From Nocardioides silvaticus (lineage in GTDB: Bacteria > Actinomycetota > Actinomycetes > Propionibacteriales > Nocardioidaceae), in the NCBI RefSeq assembly GCF_003160695.1, contig NZ_QGDD01000014.1, positions 1-64,000 of the forward strand: a stretch of DNA of 64,000 nt. The letters run 5' to 3'. The notes beneath the pieces are model-generated. The model was given only the letters and a program-made list of their open reading frames with translations, did not search any database and had not been told where the DNA came from. The translations under genes and the position numbers were made by a program. Shown in pieces: positions 55,576 through 63,861 of the stretch. Each line of letters starts with the position of its first letter. The stretch's first letter is position 1.

Positions 55576-57108
55576 GTCGCGGACCGCGAGCGAGGCGAAG
55601 ACCATCGCCGCGCCGAGGGGGGCGCCGGGCCCGGGATAGCGCGACCCGAAGACCGACGCCACCGAGTTGCTGCTCGCGTAGAGCCCCGGGACCGGAGCAC
55701 CGGTGGCGGCGTCCAGCACCCGCCCGGCCTCGTCGGTGACCAGGCCGCCCTTGGTGCCGAGGTCGGACAGCACGAACCGCGCGGCGACGTACGGCGGCTG
55801 GTCGACCGGCGTCAGCGCCTTGTTGGGGCCGCTGCCACCGGCGAAGAACGTGTCGTACTCGTCCTCGCCCCGGCCGAAGTCCTCGTCGACGCCGGACGCG
55901 GCGAACCCGTTGAACCGCTCGACGGTCGTGGTGAGGACGGCCGGGTCGACGTCGATCTCCGTCGCGAGCTCGGCGAGGGTCCCGGCGGTCACCCAGGTGC
56001 CGGCCGCGAGGTGGTCGGCCGGGTCGCCCTCGGGCATGGCGATCGCCGGAAGTCGGCCACCCTCGCGGCTGTCGAACACGAACCACGACGGGATCCGCTC
56101 GGGCGCCTCTGCCATGATCCGGCCGAACCGGTCGTAGGGCAGGCACTCGTTGCCGTAGCGGCGGCCGGTCTGGTCGACCATCAGCCCGCTGCGGAACCCG
56201 AGCGTGAACGTCCCGCTGCCGTCGGGCTGCTCGAGGCCGGGACAGAACCAGCCCTCCCCGGAGTAGTCGGTGGCCGCGCCCGCCTTCGCGCACGCCTCGA
56301 TCAGGTCGCCGGTGTTGGTGCCCCGCGGCGCCATCGTCCAGGCGGCGCGGCCCGGCGTGCCGTGCTCGGCGCGACGTTCCGGGCTGCCCTCGTAGCCGCC
56401 CGCCGCGACGATGACGCCGCGCCGGGCCCCGACCTCGACGGTGCCCTCCGGGGTGTCGACGACGACACCCGTGACCCGACCTGCACCGTCACCGCCCTCT
56501 CGTCGGACGTCGATGACGTGGTGCTCGGTCGCGACCGTGCCGCCGTCGCGGACGAACATCGCGGCGAGCCTGCCGATCAGGGCCTGGCCACCGGAGAGTG
56601 TCGACCGCCCGGCCGCACCGACCCGGTCGCGCTCGACCGGCGGGCGCAGCAGCGCCATCACCGCCGGGCCCAGCTGGTCGCGGCGGATCGCCGACGGCTG
56701 GATCGACCGGCCCATGGGGACCCGACCGGGCGCGTCGTAGTACTCCGAGAACGGGATCCACTCGAAGTCCATCAGCTCGTCGTCCTCGAGCGCGGCGACC
56801 AGCTCCGGCGCGTGCGCGAGGAACGCCTCGACCTTGGTGGTGTCGGGGTCCTCGAGCACCGCGTCCAGGTAGGCGCGGGCGCCCTCGGTGGAGTCGGGGA
56901 GGGCGGCCCGCTGCTGCACGGCACTGCCGGGCAGCCAGCAGGCGCCGCCGGAGTAGGCCGAGGTCCCGCCGATCAGCGAGGTCCGCTCGAGGACGACGAC
57001 CGAGAGCCCGGCCTTCGCGGCCAGCGCTGCGGCGGTCATGGCGCCGCCGCCGGAGCCGACCACGACGACGTCGTACGCGGGCTGAAGAGGTGCGGGGACC
57101 GTGGTCAC
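55564..57108 (-). CDS. FAD-dependent oxidoreductase, ketosteroid dehydrogenase-like
   Basis: A 514-residue flavoprotein of the FAD_binding_2 family. Dinucleotide motif DVVVVGSGGGAMTAAALAA, then ERTSLIGGTSAYSGG and the C-terminal GLYASSNSVASVFGSRYPGPG, closely resembling 3-ketosteroid-delta-1-dehydrogenases and related KstD-like enzymes. The catalytic tyrosines of KstD cannot be confirmed by eye. GTG 57108 was selected as start; a KstR-like 14-mer lies 9 bases before it, supporting a steroid- or terpenoid-related role. Confidence 0.87.
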   Translation of the reverse strand: MTTVPAPLQPAYDVVVVGSGGGAMTAAALAAKAGLSVVVLERTSLIGGTSAYSGGACWLPGSAVQQRAALPDSTEGARAYLDAVLEDPDTTKVEAFLAHAPELVAALEDDELMDFEWIPFSEYYDAPGRVPMGRSIQPSAIRRDQLGPAVMALLRPPVERDRVGAAGRSTLSGGQALIGRLAAMFVRDGGTVATEHHVIDVRREGGDGAGRVTGVVVDTPEGTVEVGARRGVIVAAGGYEGSPERRAEHGTPGRAAWTMAPRGTNTGDLIEACAKAGAATDYSGEGWFCPGLEQPDGSGTFTLGFRSGLMVDQTGRRYGNECLPYDRFGRIMAEAPERIPSWFVFDSREGGRLPAIAMPEGDPADHLAAGTWVTAGTLAELATEIDVDPAVLTTTVERFNGFAASGVDEDFGRGEDEYDTFFAGGSGPNKALTPVDQPPYVAARFVLSDLGTKGGLVTDEAGRVLDAATGAPVPGLYASSNSVASVFGSRYPGPGAPLGAAMVFASLAVRDLLG

Positions 57109-57116
57109 GCCGAGAC

Positions 57117-57130
57117 TGTAACGCGTTCTA
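57117..57130. promoter_or_regulatory. KstR-like operator
   Basis: TGTAACGCGTTCTA (on the minus strand TAGAACGCGTTACA) fits the TnnAACnnGTTnnA pattern known for the TetR repressor KstR of cholesterol catabolism. It overlaps the stop of the upstream COG0523 gene and precedes the flavoprotein start. Confidence 0.55.
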
Positions 57131-58189
57131 GTTTCGGCTGCCGAGCCATGGCTCGAAGCCGTCCTCCGCGGAGTCCCACCGGTCGTGGCGGGTCTCGCCC
57201 GGGCCCGCGAGCATCGCCGCGAACGACGCACGGGCGTGGGCCGGCGCAACGCCGACGCCGGTCAGCACGATCCGGGTGAAGGGCGGCCGGTCCCTCCATC
57301 CGCCGTGGTGGCCGATGCTCAGCTGCCCGCCCGCGCCGTCCCACTCGATGACCCGGCCGGGCCGGCTCGGGAGCCAGAAGCAGCCGCGCGAGCGATGAGC
57401 GCCCGAGCCGAGCTGCTCGAGCGACTCCAGCAGTCGGCTCGGGTGGAACGGCCTCGAGGACCGCAGGTCGAGCTGCCAGACCCCCTCACCACGGGCCGGC
57501 GGCAGCTCCGATCCACGGACCGGCGAGGTCCACGCCTCGGTGCGGCTGTGCTGGTGCAGGTGCGCGGTCAGGGTGTCGGCGCCGACCTCGCTCGCGCTGG
57601 TGACGACGGTCGCGTCGGGGCGGGCGAGCGTGCGGACCAGCCCGTCCGCGACCGGGTGGGCCGGCCCGTCGAGCGCGACCAGGTCCGCGTGCTCGATCAT
57701 CGCGGCGAGCACCTCGCCGACGCCGCGCCGGTCGTCGTACGACGTGTGCAGCGCTCGGTCTGCCAGCAGGTCGTCGCCCAGCAGGTCCCGCACCGGGTCG
57801 CGCGGATCGAGCGCGGCGACAACCGCCGAGACCCGCAGCAGCCGGGCGAAGCGCGTCTCCCGGGCGAGCACCCAGCAGATCTGGCCGGCCGCGGCACCGA
57901 CAGGGAGGTGCACGACCATGCTCTGCCACCGGCCCTGGCGGGCTAGCCGCTCGAGGGTCGGCAGGATGTCCTCCCGGATCGCGCAGCTCACGCACGCATG
58001 CTCGAGGGTCGTCTCGTGCTGCTCGAGCACTCCGGTGAGGTCGCTGACCGTCCGCACGAGCAGCTGGCGTTCCACGTCGATCCGGTGCCGGACCGCGACC
58101 GTTCCTGGCAGGCCGAACTGGATGCCGACCATGGTGGTGGCCATCGCATCGGGGTCGACGCCGGTGAGGAGCACGATCGGGGTCTGCAC
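57128..58189 (-). CDS. COG0523 / CobW-type protein, Rv0106-like
   Basis: A 353-residue relative of the G3E GTPases used as metal chaperones. It resembles mycobacterial Rv0106: TPIVLLTGVDPDAM in place of a full P-loop (the Gly-Lys-Ser/Thr is lost), HACVSCAIREDILPTLERLA with a metal-type CxxC, and GQICWVL. The C-terminal CobW domain is present. It is likely to bind zinc and deliver it under limitation, although GTP hydrolysis is doubtful. AGGAGG precedes GTG 58189, and a perfect Zur-like box lies 22 bases upstream. It is divergent from the YibE/F gene. Confidence 0.85.
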   Translation of the reverse strand: MQTPIVLLTGVDPDAMATTMVGIQFGLPGTVAVRHRIDVERQLLVRTVSDLTGVLEQHETTLEHACVSCAIREDILPTLERLARQGRWQSMVVHLPVGAAAGQICWVLARETRFARLLRVSAVVAALDPRDPVRDLLGDDLLADRALHTSYDDRRGVGEVLAAMIEHADLVALDGPAHPVADGLVRTLARPDATVVTSASEVGADTLTAHLHQHSRTEAWTSPVRGSELPPARGEGVWQLDLRSSRPFHPSRLLESLEQLGSGAHRSRGCFWLPSRPGRVIEWDGAGGQLSIGHHGGWRDRPPFTRIVLTGVGVAPAHARASFAAMLAGPGETRHDRWDSAEDGFEPWLGSRN

Positions 58190-58210
58190 AGTGAAGCCTC
58201 CTGGTCTAGT

Positions 58211-58225
58211 TGAGAATGATTCTCA
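58211..58225. promoter_or_regulatory. Zur-like box 1 (COG0523 side)
   Basis: TGAGAATGATTCTCA, a perfect 7-1-7 palindrome matching the actinobacterial Zur/Fur consensus (TGAAAATGATTTTCA). It sits where the promoter of the minus-strand COG0523 gene is expected. Confidence 0.82.
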
Positions 58226-58255
58226 AAATAGCAGTGCGATAGCCTCGCGCGACAA

Positions 58256-58270
58256 TGAGAACTGTTCTCA
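58256..58270. promoter_or_regulatory. Zur-like box 2 (YibE/F side)
   Basis: TGAGAACTGTTCTCA, a second perfect 7-1-7 palindrome 31 bases from box 1 and immediately before the ribosome site of the YibE/F gene. Confidence 0.75.
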
Positions 58271-58283
58271 GAGGAGGCGGCCG

Positions 58284-59483
58284 ATGGGGCACCGGCATGC
58301 GCACCGCGCAGGGGGAGCGGACGACGTGATCGAGGTGCGCACCCCGACGAGGGTCGGCCTGCTCGTCGGGCTCGCGCTGGCGGGCGTCGCCACCGTGGTC
58401 GGGATCGTCGTGTGGTGGCCCTCCGGTGAGGAGAGCGCGGTCGGCAGCGCGTCGTACGCCGCCGACGGGGCGACCTTCGAGCACGGCGTGGTCCGCGCCG
58501 TCGGCGAGCCCTGTCCGGTGCAGGAAGCACCCTCCGAGGGCTGCGGGCTGGTCACGGTGGAGGTCGACGAGCGACGGGCGCGGGTGCAGGTGCCCCCGGA
58601 GGTGCTCGAGGCAGGCCTCGCGCCGGGCGACTCGGTGGAGCTGTTGAAGAACCCGGTCGGCGAGGGCGGTGCGCCGGTCTACTCCTACTTCGCCACGGAC
58701 CGGGACGGCACCCTCGTCTGGCTGCTCGTCGTCTTCCTCGCCGTGGTGGTCGTGGTCGGGCGACAGCGCGGCTTGTTCGCCCTGGCCAGTCTCACGTTCG
58801 GCGCCTCGGTGGTCTGGTGGTTCCTGGTGCCCGCGTTGATGGGCGGCGCCCCGGGCATCGGCGTCGCCCTAGCCGGATCCTCCGCGATCATGTACGTCGT
58901 CCTCTACCTGACCCACGGGCTGTCGTTGCGGACGAGCACGGCGCTCGCCGGCACCCTCGTGGGCATCGCGATCACGGCAGTGCTGGCCGCGGTGGCGGTC
59001 GACGACGCCCGGTTGACCGGCATCTCCGACGACGCGAGCAGCCTGCTCCGCGGCTTCGACGACGGCCTCGACTTCCCCTCGCTGCTCGGCTGTGCGCTCG
59101 TGATCGCCGGGCTCGGGGTGCTCAACGACGTGACGATCACCCAGGCCTCGGCGGTCTGGGAGCTCCGCGCCGCCTCGCCGTCGGCCACGCGACGGGAGGT
59201 GTACGCCGGCGCGATGCGGATCGGGCGCGACCACATCGCCTCGACGATCTACACCATCGTCTTCGCCTACGTCGGCACCGCCTTGTTCGTCCTCATGCTC
59301 CTCAGCGTCTACGACCGCTCCATCGTCGAGCTCCGGTCGACCGAACAGCTCGCCGAGGAGATCGTGCGGACGCTGGTGACCTCCATCGGTCTCGTGCTCG
59401 CGGTGCCGGTCACGACGGCCATCGGCGCCCTCATCGCGGGACCCACGCGACCTGCACCACCTCCGTCCCCCGCTCCCGGGTGA
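58284..59483 (+). CDS. YibE/F family membrane transporter
   Basis: A 399-residue protein with a His-rich start (MGHRHAHRAGG), one helix, an exported beta domain with a Cys pair (CPVQEAPSEGCG), and seven or so C-terminal helices carrying YibE/F motifs (YLTHGLSLRTSTALAGTL, LGVLNDVTITQASAVWELR). The substrate is unproven. The His-rich N-terminus and the Zur-like box suggest a metal-linked role. GAGGAGG precedes the ATG. Its last 53 bases overlap the end of the convergent eccC gene. Confidence 0.88.
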   Translation: MGHRHAHRAGGADDVIEVRTPTRVGLLVGLALAGVATVVGIVVWWPSGEESAVGSASYAADGATFEHGVVRAVGEPCPVQEAPSEGCGLVTVEVDERRARVQVPPEVLEAGLAPGDSVELLKNPVGEGGAPVYSYFATDRDGTLVWLLVVFLAVVVVVGRQRGLFALASLTFGASVVWWFLVPALMGGAPGIGVALAGSSAIMYVVLYLTHGLSLRTSTALAGTLVGIAITAVLAAVAVDDARLTGISDDASSLLRGFDDGLDFPSLLGCALVIAGLGVLNDVTITQASAVWELRAASPSATRREVYAGAMRIGRDHIASTIYTIVFAYVGTALFVLMLLSVYDRSIVELRSTEQLAEEIVRTLVTSIGLVLAVPVTTAIGALIAGPTRPAPPPSPAPG

Positions 59484-62400
59484 CCAGCCGCGCCCGCCCC
59501 GGCACCGCCGGCACCGCGCGGACGCCGCCGACGAGCGGGCCCTCGTCGGGGCTGCCGCTCAGCAGCACTCCCGGCGCCGCCAGGTCGCGCAGCGTCTGGA
59601 CCACCGGCTCGAACAACGCGCGCGAGGCCCCACCGGTTCGCCGGGCGAGGACCAGGTGGAGGCCGACGTCCCCGGCCTGGGCCAGCAGCGGCTGCAGCGC
59701 CGCGATCGGCGAGCCGGTCGGGCCGGACGAGCCGGACGGGCCGGACGGTGGCGCGACCAGGTCGTAGTCGTCGACCACGACGAACACCTCGGCGCCGTGC
59801 CACCACGAGCGGGTCCGGAGCTGGTCGGGCGTGACGTCGGGCCCGGGCAGGCGGGAGCGGAGGTACGACGCCAGCTCGTCCAGCGCCGGCCGGGCCCGCT
59901 CGGCAGAGGTCAGGTAGTGGAGGAGGTGCTCGTCGGCCACCTCACCGAGCAGCGATCGTCGGTAGTCGACGACGACCACCTGAGCGCGCTGCGCGGAGCG
60001 GCTGCGGACGACCTCGCGCAGGTAGGTCCGGAGCAGGTCGGACTTCCCGGACCGCGCCTCGCCCAGGACGAGCAGGTGCGGATCGGCGTCCGGGTCGAGC
60101 ACGACCGGTGCCAGCCGCGCCTCGTCGACCCCGAGCAGCAGACCGGTCGTGTCCGGTGCCGCCCGGCGCAGCGCGTCCAGGTCGAGCACCTCCGGCAACA
60201 ACCGCAACCGCGGCGCCACCAGCCCCGGCCAGGTGGCCCGCGCCCGCTCGACGAGGTCGTCGGGCGGCCGGGCGGCGAGGAAGTGCAGTGGGCCGGCCGC
60301 CAACCCGCGACCGGGCCGGTCGGCCGGCACCGTGGCCGCGGCCCGGCGGTCGACCTCCGAGTCGAGGGGATCGCCGAGGCGCAGCTCGAGCCGGGTGCCG
60401 AGCTGGTCGCGCAGCGCGGGCCGGAAGTCCGACCACCGTGCCGCCGAGACCACCAGGTGGACGCCGAGGCCCAGCCCACGCTGGGCCAGCTGCTGGAGGG
60501 CCGTCTCGAGCTCGTCGTGCTCCGCGCGGAGGGTGCCCCAGCCGTCGACGCAGACGAAGACCTCGTCCCGCTCGCCGGTCTCCTGTCCGGACTCGCGGCT
60601 GTCGGCGATGGCGCGCACCTCCGCCACGACCCGGCGTACGACGTCGCCCTCGGTCCGGCTCGCGACGCCGGCCACGTGGGGGAGGTCCGCGAGGTCGGCG
60701 AGCGCGCCGGCGAGGTCGAGGACATACCACCGCACCGCGCGCGGGCTGCTCGTCAGCGCGGTGGCCGCGACGATCGTGCGCAGCAGGGTGCTCTTGCCGC
60801 TCCGCGGGCCGCCGACGACGGCGACGTGACCGCCGGCGCCGCCGAGGTCGAGCACGAGCGGGTCGCGACGCTGCTCGCGAGGACGGTCCAGCGTGCCGAC
60901 CGGGAACCGGAGCGGCCCCGCCGCCGGCAGCAGGTCGACGAGAGCGTCGGGGCGGCCCAGCGGAGGGAGCCAGATCCGGTGTGCGGCAGGACCGCGTCCG
61001 CGCAGCCGGTCGACCACCAGGTCGAGGACAGACGGACCGGCCTCGACAGCGGCGGTGGGGCGCGCGGCGGGCCGCGCGGCGAGGACGACCGGCCGAACGA
61101 CGTACGGCAGCACCGCGGGGCCACGACGGACCGGCCGGCGCGCGGGCCCGGTCGGCGCCGGACCGGACACGTAGGCCGCCCGGAACCGCACCAGCTCGTC
61201 GGGACCGGGCCTCAGGTAGCCGAGCCCCGGCACCGGAGGCAGCTGGTAGGCGTCCGGCACCCCGAGCACGGTGCGTGACTCCTGGGCGCTGAACGTGCGC
61301 AGGCCGATCCGGTAGGAGAGGTGGGACTCGAGGCCGCGGAGCCGGCCCTCCTCCAGCCGCTGCGACGCCAGCAGCAGGTGCAGCCCCAGCGAGCGGCCGA
61401 GCCGTCCGATCGCCACGAACAGCTCGGTGAGCTCGGGCTTCGCGGACAGCAGCTCGGAGAACTCGTCGACCACGACGAGCAGGGTGGGGAGCGGCGCCAG
61501 GTCATCGCCGCGGGACCGGGCGCGGGCATAGTCGTGCACCGACGCCAGGTTGCCGGCGGCGCGGAGGGCGACCTGTCGGCGCACCATCTCGCCCTCCAGC
61601 GCGTCCTGCATCCGGTCGACGAGGGCCAGCTCGCCGGCGAGGTTGGTGATGACGGCCGACACGTGCGGCAGGTCGGCCATCCCGGCGAACGTCGCGCCGC
61701 CCTTGAAGTCGACGAGCACCAGGTTGAGCTCGTCGGGCGGGTGGGTCGTGACGAGCGCGAGCACCAGGGTGCGCAGGAGCTCGGACTTGCCGCTGCCCGT
61801 CGCGCCGACCACCAGCCCGTGCGGGCCCATCCCGCCCGCGGCCGACTCCTTGAGGTCGAGGTGGACCACGCCGTCGTCACCGGCGCCGATCGGTACCCGC
61901 AGCCGGTCGCGTGCGGACCGGGCCCGCCAGTCGGGCTCGACCGGCAGGCGCAGCTCGGCGACGGCGCGGGGACCCTCCGCCGGCACGCGGTGGGCGAGCA
62001 GCCGCCGGGCCACGGCCTCCGCGGTGGCGAGGTCGCCGTGGTCGAGGACGACCTCGGTGTCGACCTCGGTGTCGACACCGTCGCCCGGACCGTCTCCGCC
62101 GACGAGGACCACGGTCGCCCCGGCCCGGCCGTCGGGCGGCAGCACGGGGTGCGCCGAGCCGGGGCCGTCGACGACGAGCAGCAGGTGCGGTGCGTCGACG
62201 AGCAGCTCGGCCAGCGCGGCCCCTGACGTGCCGACCAGCCGCACCGGCCCGACCGCGTCGGCGCGGACCGGACTGTGGGCGTGCGGGAGCCACTTGACCC
62301 ACTCCCACTCCTCGAGCAGGTCCTCGGTGGTGAGCACGGCGACGGCGAGATGGTCGGGGGAGTGGGCGGTCGCCGCCGCGCAGACGAGCGCTCGAGCGGC

Positions 62401-63048
62401 CGTCCGGCCGGTCTCGGCTCCCGGCAGCGACAGCCGCCGGGTCTCGCGGAGGTCGACGGTGCACGGCAGGCCGGGCTGGACCCGGTGGGTCGTGAGCATC
62501 CGGCGGACGGCCGCCACGGCGGCGGGGTCGGCGTCGTCGGCTGCCAGGCCGGCCGGCTCGTCGAGCTGCGCCGAGAGCGGCTGGTCGCGGACGCCGTACC
62601 GCACCTGCAGGTAGTCCGCGTCCCCCGGTCGCCGGTCCCACACCCGCGAGCCCTCCGCCGCGAGCGCGGGCAGCGCGGCCGGGTCGGGATGGCGCCGAAG
62701 GAGCGCTCGGCGCTGACCGTCGGCGGCGTCCCGTACGGCGGCGCGCACGCCTGCCAGGTGCTGGAGGTAGCTACGGCGCGCGCCCAGCAGCAGCCGACGC
62801 CGCTGACCGCGCTGGCGGTCGACCTGGAGCCCGAGGTAGGCGATCGTCGCCACCAGGAACAGGCCGGCCGCGAGGATCCGCACGCCGGAGCTGCCGCCGC
62901 CGAGCGAGGCGACCAGCACCACGGACCCCAGGCTGCCGACCATCGGGATCGCGCTCATCGCGACGCCGCTCGCCCCTTCGACGGACGGCAGCCGCGGCGG
63001 CTCCTCGACACGGATCCGGCCCGTGGGGAGCTCCGGAGGTTCGGCCAT
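59431..63048 (-). CDS. eccC: Type VII secretion FtsK/SpoIIIE ATPase EccC
   Basis: A 1205-residue membrane ATPase, the motor of ESX secretion. Two transmembrane helices (about residues 28-78) precede three ATPase domains with Walker A motifs GATGSGKSELLR (about 415), GGPRSGKSTLLR (about 745) and GEARSGKSDLLR (about 995); Walker B of domain 1 is LLVVVDEFSELL. EccCa and EccCb halves are fused, as in non-mycobacterial actinobacteria. It binds the C-terminal signals of WXG100 substrates, two of which are encoded divergently upstream. Confidence 0.93.
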   Translation of the reverse strand: MAEPPELPTGRIRVEEPPRLPSVEGASGVAMSAIPMVGSLGSVVLVASLGGGSSGVRILAAGLFLVATIAYLGLQVDRQRGQRRRLLLGARRSYLQHLAGVRAAVRDAADGQRRALLRRHPDPAALPALAAEGSRVWDRRPGDADYLQVRYGVRDQPLSAQLDEPAGLAADDADPAAVAAVRRMLTTHRVQPGLPCTVDLRETRRLSLPGAETGRTAARALVCAAATAHSPDHLAVAVLTTEDLLEEWEWVKWLPHAHSPVRADAVGPVRLVGTSGAALAELLVDAPHLLLVVDGPGSAHPVLPPDGRAGATVVLVGGDGPGDGVDTEVDTEVVLDHGDLATAEAVARRLLAHRVPAEGPRAVAELRLPVEPDWRARSARDRLRVPIGAGDDGVVHLDLKESAAGGMGPHGLVVGATGSGKSELLRTLVLALVTTHPPDELNLVLVDFKGGATFAGMADLPHVSAVITNLAGELALVDRMQDALEGEMVRRQVALRAAGNLASVHDYARARSRGDDLAPLPTLLVVVDEFSELLSAKPELTELFVAIGRLGRSLGLHLLLASQRLEEGRLRGLESHLSYRIGLRTFSAQESRTVLGVPDAYQLPPVPGLGYLRPGPDELVRFRAAYVSGPAPTGPARRPVRRGPAVLPYVVRPVVLAARPAARPTAAVEAGPSVLDLVVDRLRGRGPAAHRIWLPPLGRPDALVDLLPAAGPLRFPVGTLDRPREQRRDPLVLDLGGAGGHVAVVGGPRSGKSTLLRTIVAATALTSSPRAVRWYVLDLAGALADLADLPHVAGVASRTEGDVVRRVVAEVRAIADSRESGQETGERDEVFVCVDGWGTLRAEHDELETALQQLAQRGLGLGVHLVVSAARWSDFRPALRDQLGTRLELRLGDPLDSEVDRRAAATVPADRPGRGLAAGPLHFLAARPPDDLVERARATWPGLVAPRLRLLPEVLDLDALRRAAPDTTGLLLGVDEARLAPVVLDPDADPHLLVLGEARSGKSDLLRTYLREVVRSRSAQRAQVVVVDYRRSLLGEVADEHLLHYLTSAERARPALDELASYLRSRLPGPDVTPDQLRTRSWWHGAEVFVVVDDYDLVAPPSGPSGSSGPTGSPIAALQPLLAQAGDVGLHLVLARRTGGASRALFEPVVQTLRDLAAPGVLLSGSPDEGPLVGGVRAVPAVPGRARLVTRERGTEVVQVAWVPR

Positions 63049-63195
63049 GCCGGCGAGTCAACAGTGGCGACCGGGCGCGGCGGAACCGTCGCCGACGGGA
63101 CCTGTGGACAACCGCGAGCCCCGGTTTCCGCCCGTCCGCGACCGGGGCACCACCCGACGACACAACCCGACGTCCACCGACGAGAAGGAGTCACC

Positions 63196-63513
63196 ATGGT
63201 CCAGCCCGACGAGTTCGGCCAGGGGGACGGCGCGCTCAGCCGTGCCGCGTCCCTCGTGAGCGACGCCCGCGCCGACTTCACCGGTTTCAGCGCCCGGCTC
63301 GACAGCCAGGTCGCCGCCATCCACGGCCGGTGGGGCGGCCGGGGCGCCCAGGCGTTCTTCCACCTCCACCAGGCGTGGACCGAGCGGCAGCGCCGGATCG
63401 TCGGGGCGCTCGACGACTTCGCGAGCTCGCTCACCGCGACCGAGCAGGACAACACCGCCACCGACGACGCGGTCGGCGCCGACTACGGCCGGCTCCTCGG
63501 CCGTCTCGGCTGA
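63196..63513 (+). CDS. WXG100-family protein 1
   Basis: A 105-residue helical hairpin protein of the ESAT-6 superfamily. The turn reads RWGGRGAQAFF, with W46-G47-G48 fulfilling the WxG motif. The C-terminal tail lacks an obvious YxxxD/E export signal, which its partner possesses, consistent with secretion as a heterodimer. AAGGAG (63185-63190) precedes the ATG. Confidence 0.92.
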   Translation: MVQPDEFGQGDGALSRAASLVSDARADFTGFSARLDSQVAAIHGRWGGRGAQAFFHLHQAWTERQRRIVGALDDFASSLTATEQDNTATDDAVGADYGRLLGRLG

Positions 63514-63551
63514 CCCGCCCCGGCCCCACCCACCACCGAAGGAGAACGACG

Positions 63552-63854
63552 ATGACCTCACCCCTCGACGGCATGCGCGTCCAGCACGCCGCGCTCGACC
63601 AGGCCGCCTCCGACATGCTCCGGACCGTCACCGACATCGACAACCGGATGAACCGCCTCGAGGCCGAGCTGGCGCCGCTCCGCAGCGAGTGGGCCGGCCA
63701 CGCCCAGCAGTCCTACCACGACGCCAAGGCGACCTGGGACCGTGCGATCGCCGAGATGCGTGACCTGCTCGACGAGAGCCAGCGCACGGTGATCCGGTCG
63801 AACGCCGACTACCAGGCGGTCGACCGCCGTGGTGCCGCCCGGTTCGTCCACTGA
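63552..63854 (+). CDS. WXG100-family protein 2
   Basis: A 100-residue partner with SEWAGHAQQSYHDAKATW (W47-A48-G49) in the turn and YQAVD (Y87-D91) near the C-terminus, which fits the YxxxD/E type VII export signal. AAGGAGA precedes the ATG, 38 bases after the first gene. The pair should form the CFP-10/ESAT-6-like substrate recognised by EccC. Confidence 0.92.
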   Translation: MTSPLDGMRVQHAALDQAASDMLRTVTDIDNRMNRLEAELAPLRSEWAGHAQQSYHDAKATWDRAIAEMRDLLDESQRTVIRSNADYQAVDRRGAARFVH

Positions 63855-63861
63855 GGACCCC

